Below are positions 1 to 8,520 of a stretch of 48,076 nt of DNA, one piece after another. Position 1 is the first letter of the stretch, and every line of letters starts with the position of its first letter. The notes under the pieces are model-generated. The model made no database searches. It was given only the letters and a program-made list of their open reading frames with translations, and was not told the DNA's origin. Made by a program: the position numbers and the translations under genes. The stretch comes from Sporomusaceae bacterium (GTDB lineage Bacteria > Bacillota_C > Negativicutes > Sporomusales_B > UBA7701), in the NCBI GenBank assembly GCA_022839045.1, contig JALHDI010000021.1:10590-58665 (forward strand), given 5' to 3'.

Positions 1-75
1 TATCCCGCCAAGAACGACGGCGATTTCCGCAAACACACCCTCCAGCTATGGAGAAGAAAGGCGGTCATGGAATGA
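1..75 (+). CDS. nadB: L-aspartate oxidase, C-terminal end (partial)
   Basis: Reading frame 1 is open from the window edge to a TGA at 73-75 and encodes 24 residues (beginning YPAKNDGDFRKHT). This resembles the C-terminal tail of NadB, which oxidises L-aspartate to iminoaspartate in de novo NAD synthesis. The stop overlaps the nadC start in an ATGA, the usual nadB-nadC arrangement, so the neighbour supports the call. Only the tail is present and the catalytic domains lie outside the window. Confidence 0.7.
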   Translation, partial: YPAKNDGDFRKHTLQLWRRKAVME

Positions 76-902
76 ACGCACTGGTCCTCGACGAACTGCT
101 GCGCCGCGCCCTCGCCGAAGACATCGGTCAGGGCGACATCACCAGCGAAGCGATTTTCCCGCCGGACCACCGGTCCCAAGGCTACCTCGTCGCCAAACAG
201 GACATGGTCCTGGCCGGGCGCGAAGTATTCGCGCGGGTATTCGCCCTCCTCGACGCCACCGTCGCCATCACCTTCCACAACACCGACGGCGACCGGATCG
301 AAACCGGGCGCAGGTTCGCCGGCATCCAGGGCCCGACGCGCCCGCTGCTGACCGGCGAGCGGGTCGCGCTCAACTTCCTCCAGCGCCTCACCGGCATCGC
401 CACCGAAACCGCCCGCTGCGTCGCCGCCTGCGGCGGCCACCCCGCCGTCGTCGTCGACACCCGCAAAACCACCCCCGGCCTCAGGATGCTCGAAAAATAC
501 GCCGTCACCGTCGGCGGCGGCAAAAACCACCGCTTCGGCCTCGACTCGCTGGTGCTCATCAAGGACAACCACATCAAAGCCGCCGGCGGCATCGCGGCCG
601 CGGTGGAGAAAGCGCGCGGCCGCGTCTCCCCGTTCGTCAAAATCGAGGTCGAAGTCGAAGACCTCGGCCAGGTGCACGAAGCGCTGGCCGCCGGCGTCGA
701 CGCCATCATGCTCGACAACATGGCGCTGCCGGCCATCGGGGAAGCCGTGCGGATCATCGACCGCCGCGCCCTCGTCGAGGTATCCGGCAACATCACCCGG
801 GAAAGAATCGCCGCCCTGGCCGCCAGCGGCGTCGACATCATCTCCAGCGGCGCCCTCACCCACTCCGTCAAAGCCGCCGACATCAGCCTGCGGCTGGAAT
901 AA
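72..902 (+). CDS. nadC: Nicotinate-nucleotide pyrophosphorylase (carboxylating)
   Basis: This is quinolinate phosphoribosyltransferase, which turns quinolinate and PRPP into nicotinate mononucleotide in the cytoplasm. Visible family motifs are DTRKTTPGLR, GGGKNHRFGLDS, KDNH, the acidic EVEVE strand, MLDNM and the C-terminal SSGALTHS. They supply the PRPP and quinolinate binding Arg, Lys and His residues. The length of 276 aa is normal. An ATG at 48 is in frame, but the start at 72 is preferred because it overlaps the nadB stop (ATGA), which implies translational coupling. A strong terminator follows, so nadC ends the operon. Confidence 0.96.
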   Translation: MNALVLDELLRRALAEDIGQGDITSEAIFPPDHRSQGYLVAKQDMVLAGREVFARVFALLDATVAITFHNTDGDRIETGRRFAGIQGPTRPLLTGERVALNFLQRLTGIATETARCVAACGGHPAVVVDTRKTTPGLRMLEKYAVTVGGGKNHRFGLDSLVLIKDNHIKAAGGIAAAVEKARGRVSPFVKIEVEVEDLGQVHEALAAGVDAIMLDNMALPAIGEAVRIIDRRALVEVSGNITRERIAALAASGVDIISSGALTHSVKAADISLRLE

Positions 903-920
903 CATAGCCTGCACACAAAA

Positions 921-953
921 CCCTCCGGCCCAAACCGGAGGGTTGTCGTTTTT
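921..953 (+). terminator. Rho-independent terminator of nadC
   Basis: A perfect 8-bp stem CCCTCCGG/CCGGAGGG (921-928 and 935-942) with a 6-nt loop is followed by a T-rich run ending in TTTTT. Confidence 0.9.
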
Positions 954-991
954 CCGCATACCGCCGTTCTTTTTGCGGACACTATAATACG

Positions 992-1516
992 TTACGCCTT
1001 GAAAACAGGCGGAGCATGAAGCCAGCCGCGTTTGGCCATAAGCTTTTTCACCGCAGCGCCGAAAAGCGTCTTTCTGACGATAACTTTGAAAAAGATCAGG
1101 CCGACATCGGCGCGGAGGGACTCGGTAAGCCCCCTGGCCGCAAAAGTAATCCCGATCAGGAGGTTGAACGACATCAGATTGGCGATCTCCTCGTCGTTGA
1201 ACTTCGCCCCTTCGGGGATCTGATAAGCGGCCACCGGTTTCGGCGGCGTCCCTTGGGGCAGGGGAACCTTTTCCTTGAGCAAAAACTCCTGTATTTCCTT
1301 GGCGATCGGCTGATGAACGCTGACCTTCGCCTCCCACAGCTGGTCCTTGAGCTCCTTGTCCTGCGCCAGATTGTAGGCTATTTCCTCATTGCGCATCGTC
1401 GTCTCGCTGATGGCGAGAAAATACCATAAATTCGCGGCCTCCAAAACGTTCAGCGGCCTTTTCTCGCCGTCCAAAAACGGTTCGAAATTATCATGGATTA
1501 CATCGAAAATATTCAT
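992..1516 (-). CDS. DUF3231-family protein
   Basis: A 174-aa soluble, mostly helical protein. Its layout matches one DUF3231 unit: an ANLWYFLAISE helix, a PIAKEIQEFLLKEKVPLPQG segment, then EEIANLMSFNLL and a basic C-terminal part. DUF3231 proteins are common in spore-forming Firmicutes and their function is not established. The start is supported by an AGGAGG at about 1520-1527 just upstream of the ATG. The gene is transcribed away from the response regulator at 1620. The family assignment rests on pattern resemblance only. Confidence 0.72.
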   Translation of the reverse strand: MNIFDVIHDNFEPFLDGEKRPLNVLEAANLWYFLAISETTMRNEEIAYNLAQDKELKDQLWEAKVSVHQPIAKEIQEFLLKEKVPLPQGTPPKPVAAYQIPEGAKFNDEEIANLMSFNLLIGITFAARGLTESLRADVGLIFFKVIVRKTLFGAAVKKLMAKRGWLHAPPVFKA

Positions 1517-1619
1517 ATCTACTCCTCCTATAACACTAACCTTTCTTTAGTATGGGGGAAAGAGGAATAATTATGAACGGCTGTACGCGACTTCGAAAAA
1601 CCGGCCCGGGGGTGCCGCT

Positions 1620-2297
1620 ATGCTGAGAATACTGGTCATCGAGGACGACGCCGTCCTCCGGGAAGCCATCGGCGCCATCCTCCGGGAGGAGAACTACATC
1701 GTCGAAGAAGCGTCCACGGGCGACGAGGGCCTTTACACCGCCGAGCAGGACATCTACGACCTCATCGTCCTCGACATCATGCTGCCCGAGCTGAGCGGCC
1801 TCGAAATCGTCAAAGCCCTGCGCGCCGGCGGCGGCACCGTGCCCATCCTGCTGCTCACTGCCCGCGACAGCGTCGACGACCGGGTAACCGGTCTCGAGTC
1901 CGGGGCGGACGACTACCTCGTCAAACCCTTCGCCATGAGGGAGCTGCTGGCGAGGATAAAGGCGCTCCTCCGCCGCAAAGGCAACCTCGTCAGCGAGGAC
2001 CAGCCGAGCTATGGCGCCATCACCTTGAACGGCAAGGCGCGGGACTGCCTTATCGGCGGCAAGCCCGCCGGCCTCAGCGCCAAGGAATACGACCTCCTGG
2101 AATTCCTCGTCCTCAACCGCGAGCAGATCCTCACCAAAAACCAGATCTTCGACCGCATCTGGGGGTTCGAATCCGACATCTCCCTCGGCATCGTCGACCT
2201 CTACATCCACTACCTGCGGAAAAAACTCGCTCCCTTCGGCCTCGACGGCCTCATCCAGACGGTGCGCGGCGCCGGCTACATGCTCAAGGAGAAATAG
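1620..2297 (+). CDS. OmpR/PhoB-family response regulator
   Basis: A 225-aa two-domain response regulator. The receiver domain (about residues 1-120) has the acidic pair D9/D10, phospho-acceptor D52 in VLDIMLPE, T80 and K102 in YLVKPF. The winged-helix DNA-binding domain (about 130-225) ends in the typical VRGAGYML. It should be phosphorylated by the kinase immediately downstream, since the two genes are separated by 2 nt. A GGGGGTG stretch precedes the ATG. The target genes are unknown. Confidence 0.95.
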   Translation: MLRILVIEDDAVLREAIGAILREENYIVEEASTGDEGLYTAEQDIYDLIVLDIMLPELSGLEIVKALRAGGGTVPILLLTARDSVDDRVTGLESGADDYLVKPFAMRELLARIKALLRRKGNLVSEDQPSYGAITLNGKARDCLIGGKPAGLSAKEYDLLEFLVLNREQILTKNQIFDRIWGFESDISLGIVDLYIHYLRKKLAPFGLDGLIQTVRGAGYMLKEK

Positions 2298-2299
2298 CC

Positions 2300-3568
2300 G
2301 TGTTCCAGACCACCCTCCGCAACCTGACCGCCCTCAACTCGCTCGTCTTCCTGCTCATCTTCGCCGTCTGCCTCACCCTCCTCTACGGCTACATCGCCTA
2401 CAGCCTGTTCGACCGTGTCGACGACGCGCTCAGGGCCCAGGCCGGCTCCTTCCGGCTCACCGGCGGCCGGTTTCTCTTCATCGGGCGGCCGCTGTTCGAC
2501 GCGCGCATCTTTATCCTTCTCAGGGGCGCCGACGGCCAGATCGTCAACCTCACCCCCTTCAGGACCGGCGAAGCGGGCGACCTCGCGCGCATCGCCGCCC
2601 CGGTCACCTCCGAGAGCCCCCGCACCGTCGAATACGAAGGCCATTTCTACCGGGTCGTCAGCGTGCCCTTCCGGCACCAGGACAAGCAGGTCAACGCCTT
2701 CGAGGGGTTCGCCCTCCAGGACGTCATCGCCGTCAGCATCGTCGACTCCGAAATCGACCTGTTGAAAAACCTTCTGCGGATAATGCTCGCCAGCCTCATC
2801 GCCAGCCTGCTCGCCATCATCCTCGCCGGCTACCTCCTCGCCCGGCGGGCGATGATCCCCATCGAAGCGGCCTGGCAGAGGCAACAGCAATTCGTATCCG
2901 ACGCCTCCCACGAGCTGCGCTCGCCGATAACCGGCATCTACAGCAACGCCGAACTCATGCTCAGGCACCCCGGCCGTACCGTCGCCGAAGAAAGCGCCCG
3001 CATCGACACCATCATGAAAGAGTCCATGCGGATGAAAAAACTCATCGCCAGCCTGCTCACCCTCGCAAGATCGGACGCCGGCAGGGCAGAGCTCCAACTG
3101 ACCGTCGTCGACGTCGGCACGCTCATCGCCCGGGTCGCCGAAAGCTTCCGGCCGCTCGAGGAAATAGAGCGGATCGCCCTCGAAGTCCGCGTCGCGCCCG
3201 ACCTCGCCGTCAAAGGCGACCAGGAGCGCCTCCACCAGCTGCTCGTCATCCTGCTCGACAACGCCTTCAGACACAACCGGCGCGGCGGGCGGGTCGTGAT
3301 AACCGGGGCGAAAACCGACAAACACGTTCTCATCGGCGTCGCCGACACCGGCAGCGGCATCGCGCCGGAAGACCTGCCGCGGATCTTCGACCGCTTCTTC
3401 CGCGGCGACAAAGCCCGCACCCGCGACGGCGGCGGCACCGGCCTCGGCCTGGCAATCGCCAAATGGATCGTCGGCAAGCACCGCGGCAAAATCGCCGTCG
3501 AAAGCGAGCTAGGGAGGGGGACCGAATTCACCGTCACCCTGCCGGCCATAAAAAGCAGGGAGGGGTAA
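2300..3568 (+). CDS. Sensor histidine kinase (HisKA/HATPase)
   Basis: A 422-aa membrane histidine kinase. Transmembrane segments lie at about residues 11-34 and 159-181 and enclose an extracytoplasmic sensor region of about 120 residues. The HisKA motif SDASHELRSPITG carries H204. The ATPase domain shows the N box (LLDNAFRHN), G1 (ADTGSGI), F box (IFDRFFRG) and G2 (GTGLGLAIAK). It starts with GTG, 2 nt after the stop of the regulator gene, with AAGGAG inside the regulator's last codons as ribosome site, so the pair is translationally linked. The signal sensed cannot be read from the sequence. Confidence 0.94.
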   Translation: MFQTTLRNLTALNSLVFLLIFAVCLTLLYGYIAYSLFDRVDDALRAQAGSFRLTGGRFLFIGRPLFDARIFILLRGADGQIVNLTPFRTGEAGDLARIAAPVTSESPRTVEYEGHFYRVVSVPFRHQDKQVNAFEGFALQDVIAVSIVDSEIDLLKNLLRIMLASLIASLLAIILAGYLLARRAMIPIEAAWQRQQQFVSDASHELRSPITGIYSNAELMLRHPGRTVAEESARIDTIMKESMRMKKLIASLLTLARSDAGRAELQLTVVDVGTLIARVAESFRPLEEIERIALEVRVAPDLAVKGDQERLHQLLVILLDNAFRHNRRGGRVVITGAKTDKHVLIGVADTGSGIAPEDLPRIFDRFFRGDKARTRDGGGTGLGLAIAKWIVGKHRGKIAVESELGRGTEFTVTLPAIKSREG

Positions 3569-3590
3569 CCCCTTCTCCCGTGCTTTTTTT
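3555..3590 (+). terminator. Terminator after the two-component pair
   Basis: An imperfect GC-rich hairpin (GCAGGGAGGGG against CCCCTTCTCCCGTGC) followed by seven T residues. It overlaps the kinase stop codon. Confidence 0.75.
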
Positions 3591-3675
3591 ACGCTCAAAA
3601 CTTTTTCAAAGAAACAAATCGCATAATTGGCCCATACCCGCCACCAATAAAAACAAGCAAGGGAGATGAAACAAT

Positions 3676-4443
3676 ATGAACCTTAACAAACGCTTCCTCA
3701 TCGCCGCAAGCCTCACCGCCATCGTCGCCGCCAACGGCGTCGCCTTCGCCGCCAACGGGCAAGCGTACGACACCGCCGCAACCTCCAAACAAGTCTTCGT
3801 AACCAAAGGCGAACACAACGGGGACTTCAAGGGCGGCAAAACCAAGATCGTCTTCAAGCACGACAACGCCGCGCTGCTCGCCTTCCTCAAAATCGACGCC
3901 GCCACCCTCAAAAGCGAGCTCCAGGCCGGCAAAACCCTCGCCGCCATCGCCGGCGAACGCGGCATATCCCGCCAGCAGCTTAAAGACTTCATGACCTACC
4001 AGCTGGCCCAGAAGATCGACCAGGCCGTCGCCGCCGGCAAACTCGACGCCGACCGGGCCTACGAAATCAAGGTCAACATCGCCGGGCGCATCGACACCAT
4101 GCTCGACGCCCAGGGCGGCAAATTCATCCACAAAACCCACCGCGCCCACGCCGCCGACGGCAAACTCCTCTCGCTCCTTAAAATCGACAAAGAAACCCTC
4201 GCCTCCGAAATCAAGGCCGGCAAAACCCTCGCCGCCATCGCCGGCGAACGCGGCGTATCCCGCCAGCAGCTCAAAGACTTCATGGTCGCCAATATGGCCC
4301 AGCGGCTCGACGAACGCGTAGCAGCCGGCGACATCACCGCCGACCGGGCCGACGAAATCAAGGCCGGCATGGCCGAGCGCATCGACGCCATGCTCGACGG
4401 CAAAGGCCCCGTCCGCATCCGCCACGAACGCAAAGACTTCTAG
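3676..4443 (+). CDS. Secreted protein with two tandem helical repeats
   Basis: A 255-aa protein with an N-terminal signal peptide (basic start, hydrophobic 6-22, likely cleavage after AFA-A). The mature part holds two repeats of about 75 residues (near 60-140 and 160-245). Each reads LLxxLKID, AGKTLAAIAGERG, SRQQLKDFM, then a helix ending in RIDTMLD or RIDAMLD. The SRQQLKDF and GKTLAAIAGERG blocks are almost identical between copies, also at DNA level, which suggests recent duplication. Similar units occur in exported proteins of Firmicutes and Actinobacteria without known function. It follows the kinase operon after its terminator, and a clear GGGAGATG site precedes the ATG. It could be a target of that system, which is a guess from position only. 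Confidence 0.85.
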   Translation: MNLNKRFLIAASLTAIVAANGVAFAANGQAYDTAATSKQVFVTKGEHNGDFKGGKTKIVFKHDNAALLAFLKIDAATLKSELQAGKTLAAIAGERGISRQQLKDFMTYQLAQKIDQAVAAGKLDADRAYEIKVNIAGRIDTMLDAQGGKFIHKTHRAHAADGKLLSLLKIDKETLASEIKAGKTLAAIAGERGVSRQQLKDFMVANMAQRLDERVAAGDITADRADEIKAGMAERIDAMLDGKGPVRIRHERKDF

Positions 4444-4540
4444 TCCAAGTCTCTCAATATAGCCAAAACAAAATAATTTCCCAGCGCTAAACTACTGCCC
4501 CCGGGGCAGTCCGGAGCGGAAAAACGCTCCTTGAAATAAA

Positions 4541-4570
4541 GGAGGGCACTTGCATACGCAAGTGCCCTCC
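4541..4570. terminator. Bidirectional terminator-like hairpin between convergent genes
   Basis: A perfect 13-bp inverted repeat (GGAGGGCACTTGC and its complement, loop ATAC) lies between the convergent repeat-protein gene and the cdd1-like gene. T-tracts are weak on both sides. Confidence 0.75.
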
Positions 4571-4577
4571 GCTTTCT

Positions 4578-4826
4578 CTAGTCCTTCCAATTCCACCAAT
4601 TGAGTTTTTTAGGATCGTGTATTTCGTTTTCAGCAAAATAAACAGCCAAACGGTATACATAGAGTTGGCATTTATCTTCCTGAAACCCTTTGTACCAACA
4701 ATCTTTCATATACATTTCTTCTGGACATTGACCTTTTAAAGATTCAATCGTAGTATATCCCAAATTGATTAAGTCTTGCTCGATATTTGGCCCGACACCG
4801 GGAATATTCCTCAATTCCGTTTTCAT
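4578..4826 (-). CDS. Cdd1-like helix-hairpin-helix protein
   Basis: An 82-aa protein that opens with a helix-hairpin-helix signature (RNIPGVGPNIEQDLINLGY), followed by the CPEEMY, DKCQLYVYRLAVYFAE and Trp-rich end (NWWNWKD) of the Cdd1 / pathogenicity-locus family. HhH motifs bind DNA non-specifically and are frequent in repair proteins; the family's role is not known. Its ATG overlaps the stop of the DUF3795 gene in an ATGA, so the two are coupled. The gene is AT-richer than its surroundings, which hints at transfer. The LexA-like box upstream of the operon fits a DNA-damage link. Confidence 0.85.
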   Translation of the reverse strand: MKTELRNIPGVGPNIEQDLINLGYTTIESLKGQCPEEMYMKDCWYKGFQEDKCQLYVYRLAVYFAENEIHDPKKLNWWNWKD

Positions 4827-5113
4827 ATAGACATCATCTCTTTTAACCGTTTCACGCGCTTTTTTATGCCATCCCTATGTTCCTCATCGGTGGTAGAGGG
4901 ATCTTGAGTAGCATAATAAATCTGACAAGGGAGCTCTTTACAGTGGCCGCAGTGTTCATAGCCTTTTTCATTAATGCAACACTTATACATTGGGCAGGTA
5001 TCTAAACCAACAAATTCAGCCCAGTAGACTTTGCCCGAAATAGCCCTGCATCCCGTGCAAGTTTCCCCAAAATCTTTACATACGCCACAACTTATTCCGC
5101 ATGGACTTAGCAC
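4823..5113 (-). CDS. DUF3795 cysteine-rich protein
   Basis: A 96-aa protein with the DUF3795 pattern: LSPCGISCGVC at the N-terminus, CTGC, CPMYKCC and HCGHCKELPC. Ten or more cysteines suggest a metal or iron-sulphur centre. It starts with GTG; GGAGG lies 8 nt upstream inside the end of the 30-aa ORF. It overlaps the Cdd1-like gene downstream by 4 nt and follows the small ORF with a 1-nt gap. Function is unknown in the family. Confidence 0.87.
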   Translation of the reverse strand: MLSPCGISCGVCKDFGETCTGCRAISGKVYWAEFVGLDTCPMYKCCINEKGYEHCGHCKELPCQIYYATQDPSTTDEEHRDGIKKRVKRLKEMMSI

Positions 5114-5114
5114 T

Positions 5115-5207
5115 TTAAAAACCTCCCTTCAGGTAAAATAAAACTCTATGCTCGATGCCCTTAGTAACCACGCCAAGACGATAACCTTTTCCCCAGTTTT
5201 TTGCCAT
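5115..5207 (-). CDS. 30-aa small ORF at the head of the DUF3795-Cdd1 operon
   Basis: A 30-codon frame starts MAKNWGKGYRLGVV and stops one base before the DUF3795 GTG start. AGGCGGG lies upstream of its ATG, and its last codons contain the GGAGG of the next gene. This suggests either a leader peptide coupled to DUF3795 or the remnant of a longer gene. No function is recognised. The tight spacing and the ribosome site are the evidence; coding potential of so short a frame cannot be proven from the sequence. Confidence 0.5.
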   Translation of the reverse strand: MAKNWGKGYRLGVVTKGIEHRVLFYLKGGF

Positions 5208-5247
5208 GCTTATCCCGCCTTTCTCAGTTAAACATTTTTATAGTAAT

Positions 5248-5275
5248 ATTATACCAAAAAACGAACATATGTTTG
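5248..5275 (-). promoter_or_regulatory. Extended -10 promoter with LexA-like (SOS) box
   Basis: On the minus strand TGGTATAAT (5256-5248) is a perfect extended -10. Eight bases upstream lies 5262-5275, CGAACATATGTTTG, one mismatch from the Firmicute LexA/DinR consensus CGAAC-N4-GTTCG. It sits where a -35 would be, ideal for repression. Transcription would enter the 30-aa ORF, DUF3795 and Cdd1 genes. Confidence 0.65.
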
Positions 5276-5669
5276 TAAAATTGAACAAAAAAATAATTGT
5301 TGTGCGACTAATCGCCCAACGATATGAGCCTTTCATTATTCCGACAGTTTTTCACGCCGTGCTTGTCAAGTAGGCCGCCCCGCTTGAAGGTGGTATTAAC
5401 CCCAAGCCTGTACTGCCCGCGCCTCTACCCCCAAATCCTAACCCCACTCTCAACCCAATTCTCGCCCCCGCCGCCCGCAGCGGTAATCCGCGTGAAGCGC
5501 GTAATCGCCTCGCCGAAAAAGTATTAGAGGTTAACCGTCGGCGGTGTCGAATAAGGGCAATAATTTCGTAACACGCTAAATAGGGGATTAGGGAAAAAGG
5601 CGTTGCCTTCTAATCCCGGGCAACCGCGGTTCCCGCTCTATCGGACAGTGATACAAAAGGAGAGATCAG
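5276..5669. other. Gene-free stretch before the methyltransferase
   Basis: No convincing gene is seen. A 67-codon frame at 5324-5527 has no ribosome site and a composition unlike coding DNA here. An imperfect hairpin (GTTGTGCGA/TCGCCCAAC, about 5298-5320) is present. The last 20 bases carry the AAGGAGAG ribosome site of the next gene. Confidence 0.5.
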
Positions 5670-6521
5670 ATGGACAAACAGTCCAGCACCACCGCCGAGG
5701 GCATGGCCATCGTCCGCGCCATCGAAACGTCCAGGCCGGAAGGCGTGCGGATCTGCTACGACCCCGTAGCCCGCTCGCTTGTCCCCGCCTTCAAATTTTA
5801 CGGCAGCAAATGGTTCATCGACTCCGGACTGTACGGCCGGCTCGCCCCCGGCGCGATCGAATTCATCACCGCCCGGGAGCGGTACATCGACGACTTCCTC
5901 CTCGCCTGCCTGCGCGAAGAGCTCGACCAGGTCGTCATCCTCGGCGCCGGCTTCGACACCCGCGCCTACCGCGTCGCCGGCATCGACAAAACGCGGGTCT
6001 TCGAGGTCGACCACCCCGCCACCCAGGCCGAAAAACTCAGGCGGCTCGAAAAGCTTCCCGGCCTCGCCACCGGTCACGTCGCCTTCGTCGCGGTCGATTT
6101 CAACACCCAGTCGCTCGGCGAACGCCTGGCGACCGCCGGCTACGACGAACAGGCCAAAACCCTCTTCATCTGGCAGGGCGTCACCGAGTACCTTGCCCCG
6201 GAAGGCGTCGACGCCACGCTCGCCTTCATCGCCGGCCATTCCGGACCGGGCAGCGCCGTCGTCTTCGACTACTTCTACACCCAAACCCTGCGCGACATGA
6301 ACAGCAAGGCCGCGACGCGGATACTCAAGGCCGTCGGCGAGCGCCTGACCTTCGGCATCGACGAGGGCCAGATCGGTCCCTTCCTCGCCGCCAGGGGCTT
6401 CCGCGACATCCGGAGCGTCGACGGCGAAGACCTCAAACGGCTCTACTTCACCGGCCCCAACGCCGCCCGCCCGGTCAGCGCCGGCGTCGCCATCGCCTCG
6501 GCGAAGGTGGACAAGGGCTGA
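5670..6521 (+). CDS. Class I SAM-dependent methyltransferase, leucine carboxyl methyltransferase (PPM1/LCMT) family
   Basis: A 283-aa protein with the LCMT/TIGR00027 pattern: an N-terminal RICYDPVA segment, SAM-binding LGAGFDTRAYR (about residues 93-103), the acidic strand FEVDHP, then VDFN and the post-motif WQGVTEYL. The fold transfers a methyl group from SAM to a carboxylate, often of small molecules in bacterial members; the substrate is not predictable. AAGGAGAG is 8 nt before the ATG. It appears monocistronic. No clear terminator separates it from the convergent response regulator. Confidence 0.9.
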   Translation: MDKQSSTTAEGMAIVRAIETSRPEGVRICYDPVARSLVPAFKFYGSKWFIDSGLYGRLAPGAIEFITARERYIDDFLLACLREELDQVVILGAGFDTRAYRVAGIDKTRVFEVDHPATQAEKLRRLEKLPGLATGHVAFVAVDFNTQSLGERLATAGYDEQAKTLFIWQGVTEYLAPEGVDATLAFIAGHSGPGSAVVFDYFYTQTLRDMNSKAATRILKAVGERLTFGIDEGQIGPFLAARGFRDIRSVDGEDLKRLYFTGPNAARPVSAGVAIASAKVDKG

Positions 6522-6592
6522 AGCGGCCGGCAGGATATACAAAGAATCTTTGCAGCGTATGAATAACCCTGAAATTCTCAACGCCACAGCCG

Positions 6593-7282
6593 CTACACCG
6601 GATTGAATCTATAGCCCGACCCCCATATTGTTTCAATGTACTCGGGATTGGTGGGGTCCTTTTCGATTTTTTTGCGTATTTTTTGGATATGGACAGCTAC
6701 AGTGGCAGTATCGCCACAATATTCATTACCCCATAAGGTGTTAAAAATATGTTCTTTGCTGAAAACGATGTTCGGATTCGAGGCCAGAAAGACTAAAAGC
6801 TCGTATTCCCTTGTTGTCAGTTGTATCTCTTTTCCGTTTACAAAAATCTTATGGGACGCGGTATTGATTTCCAACCCTTTATGCTGTATCACCTCCGAGG
6901 CAGCTATATGACCTTTGAGACGCTCATATCTCTTAATATGGGCTTTGATCCTGGCCGTCAGTTCAGCAGGGCTGAAAGGCTTGGTCAAATAATCGTCCGC
7001 CCCGAAATCCAGGCCCCTGATTTTATCGATATCTTCATTCTTGGCCGACACGACAATTATCGGTATCTCCTGATTTTTCCTGACTTCCCTGATGATTTCG
7101 TAACCATCTTTTTGGGGAAGCATCAAATCAACGACAATAACATCATACACACCCGAAACAGCCCTTTTCATGCCCTGCAACCCGTCTTGGACAATGTCCG
7201 CCTTATAGCCGTTCAGTTGCAGGTAATCGCGTTCCAACTCGGCGATATCGAGGTCGTCCTCAATAATCAGGATTCGCTTCAT
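6593..7282 (-). CDS. OmpR/PhoB-family response regulator (second system)
   Basis: A 229-aa regulator. The receiver has E8 D9 D10, D52 in VVDLMLPQ, and a conserved Lys in YLTKPFSPAEL; the C-terminal winged helix ends VRGSGYRFN-like (WGSGYRFNPV). A TTG two codons upstream is possible, but the ATG at 7282 overlaps the kinase stop in an ATGA and has GAGG in front, so it is chosen. Here the regulator gene follows the kinase gene, the reverse of the system at 1620. Three TTTAA repeats phased by 11 bp upstream of the linked gene at 9449 could be its binding site (inference). Confidence 0.94.
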   Translation of the reverse strand: MKRILIIEDDLDIAELERDYLQLNGYKADIVQDGLQGMKRAVSGVYDVIVVDLMLPQKDGYEIIREVRKNQEIPIIVVSAKNEDIDKIRGLDFGADDYLTKPFSPAELTARIKAHIKRYERLKGHIAASEVIQHKGLEINTASHKIFVNGKEIQLTTREYELLVFLASNPNIVFSKEHIFNTLWGNEYCGDTATVAVHIQKIRKKIEKDPTNPEYIETIWGSGYRFNPV

Positions 7283-8460
7283 TGGCAAACCTCACCCCCA
7301 CTGTCGCGCAGAATCGGGAGCATTATCGTAAAACAGGTGCCTTCGTTCATCATGCTGGAAACGGTGATTTTCCCTCCGTGGGCCTCCACGAGTTCCTGGG
7401 CGATGGCCAGTCCTAATCCCGTGCTCGCAAAGCTTTTGGGGCGTTCGGTTTCGATTCTGTAAAACCGGTCAAAGATAAAGGGAAGCTTATCCTCGGGAAT
7501 GCCGGGTCCATTGTCTTTGACATCGATACAGATAAAGCCGCCCTGCCGATAGAGCCTGACTTCGATGGACAAACCGGTTTCCGGGCCATGTTGAACGGCA
7601 TTGCTGATAAGGTTGTTAAACGCTTGATGAATTCTTTTCCCATCGATATTTAGCCTAAAATCGTCCTCCAGTTCGACTATATACTTAAACTTCGCGGTTC
7701 GTTCCGCGAAATCGAATTGGTATTCCTCCATCAGGTAGTCCATAAAGGCGCGGATATCCACGTCCTCATAGGCGAATTCCAATTTTTGCATATCTAATTT
7801 TGAGAATAAAAAGAGATCGTCGATAAGCTTATTAACGTAAACGATATTTTGGTGGATAGTTTTCAAGTACTTGTTTTTATTTTCCGCAGTAGTTGCCGTT
7901 CCGTCCAATAATGCTTCGATGTAACCCTGAATCGTTGTTATTGGTGTCTTTAAGTCGTGTGATATATTGGCGATGAGCGCCTTGCGATTATCCTCGTATT
8001 CAGCCTGAATCTTCTCGCTTTCGGACAATTTTTCGGTCATTTCGTTGAAAGAGGCGATCAAGAAACCGAGATCGTTCGGCATACCATATTCTACCTTTAC
8101 GGTATAGTTCCCGTTGGCCACTTCATCCAACCCTTGTTTTAAGTTTTCCATTGGCTTGAAGATTCTTTTTTCCAAACGCATCAGGAAGAAAAAATGGATT
8201 ATCTCTTTGACGATAATTAAAGCGGCAAAAAAAATGCCGATGCCTTTAAAGCCGACCCAGCTAAACAGCAGATAGAGGATGATCAGGGTGAATAACACGG
8301 CGGCGGGACGGAAGTAGCGGAAATACCTGTAGTGCCGCAGAAACTGACTGTGGTGATGTTTATGGAGGCTATGCAGCCCCCGGAATTTTCCCGGAAACTG
8401 GTGACGGTTGTCTTTATCGGAGCAAAAATACGCATGGCGATCCCGCTCGTGTCTGAACAT
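7279..8460 (-). CDS. Sensor histidine kinase with His-rich N-terminus
   Basis: A 393-aa kinase. The first 50 residues are cytoplasmic and rich in His (HERDRHA, RGLHSLHKHHHS, LRHYRYF). Two closely spaced transmembrane helices (about 51-70 and 72-95) follow, leaving almost no external loop, then HAMP, HisKA (NISHDLKTPITT, H168) and ATPase motifs (ISNAVQHG, VKDNGPGIP, IFDRFYR, STGLGLAIA). The His cluster suggests metal sensing, which is inference. A GTG start three codons earlier is possible; the ATG at 8460 is preferred since AGGTGG lies 5 nt upstream. Confidence 0.92.
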   Translation of the reverse strand: MFRHERDRHAYFCSDKDNRHQFPGKFRGLHSLHKHHHSQFLRHYRYFRYFRPAAVLFTLIILYLLFSWVGFKGIGIFFAALIIVKEIIHFFFLMRLEKRIFKPMENLKQGLDEVANGNYTVKVEYGMPNDLGFLIASFNEMTEKLSESEKIQAEYEDNRKALIANISHDLKTPITTIQGYIEALLDGTATTAENKNKYLKTIHQNIVYVNKLIDDLFLFSKLDMQKLEFAYEDVDIRAFMDYLMEEYQFDFAERTAKFKYIVELEDDFRLNIDGKRIHQAFNNLISNAVQHGPETGLSIEVRLYRQGGFICIDVKDNGPGIPEDKLPFIFDRFYRIETERPKSFASTGLGLAIAQELVEAHGGKITVSSMMNEGTCFTIMLPILRDSGGEVCQ

Positions 8461-8520
8461 AAATACCACCTGCCAAATTACTTCTGCGGTAGTCTTTCGT
8501 AATCATTATATTGCATGGGA

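Noticed and set aside
182..982. Long minus-strand frame opposite nadC
   Set aside because: Shadow of nadC; the plus frame carries all catalytic motifs.
5324..5527. 67-aa plus-strand frame
   Set aside because: No ribosome site, Pro-rich non-coding composition and no neighbour link.
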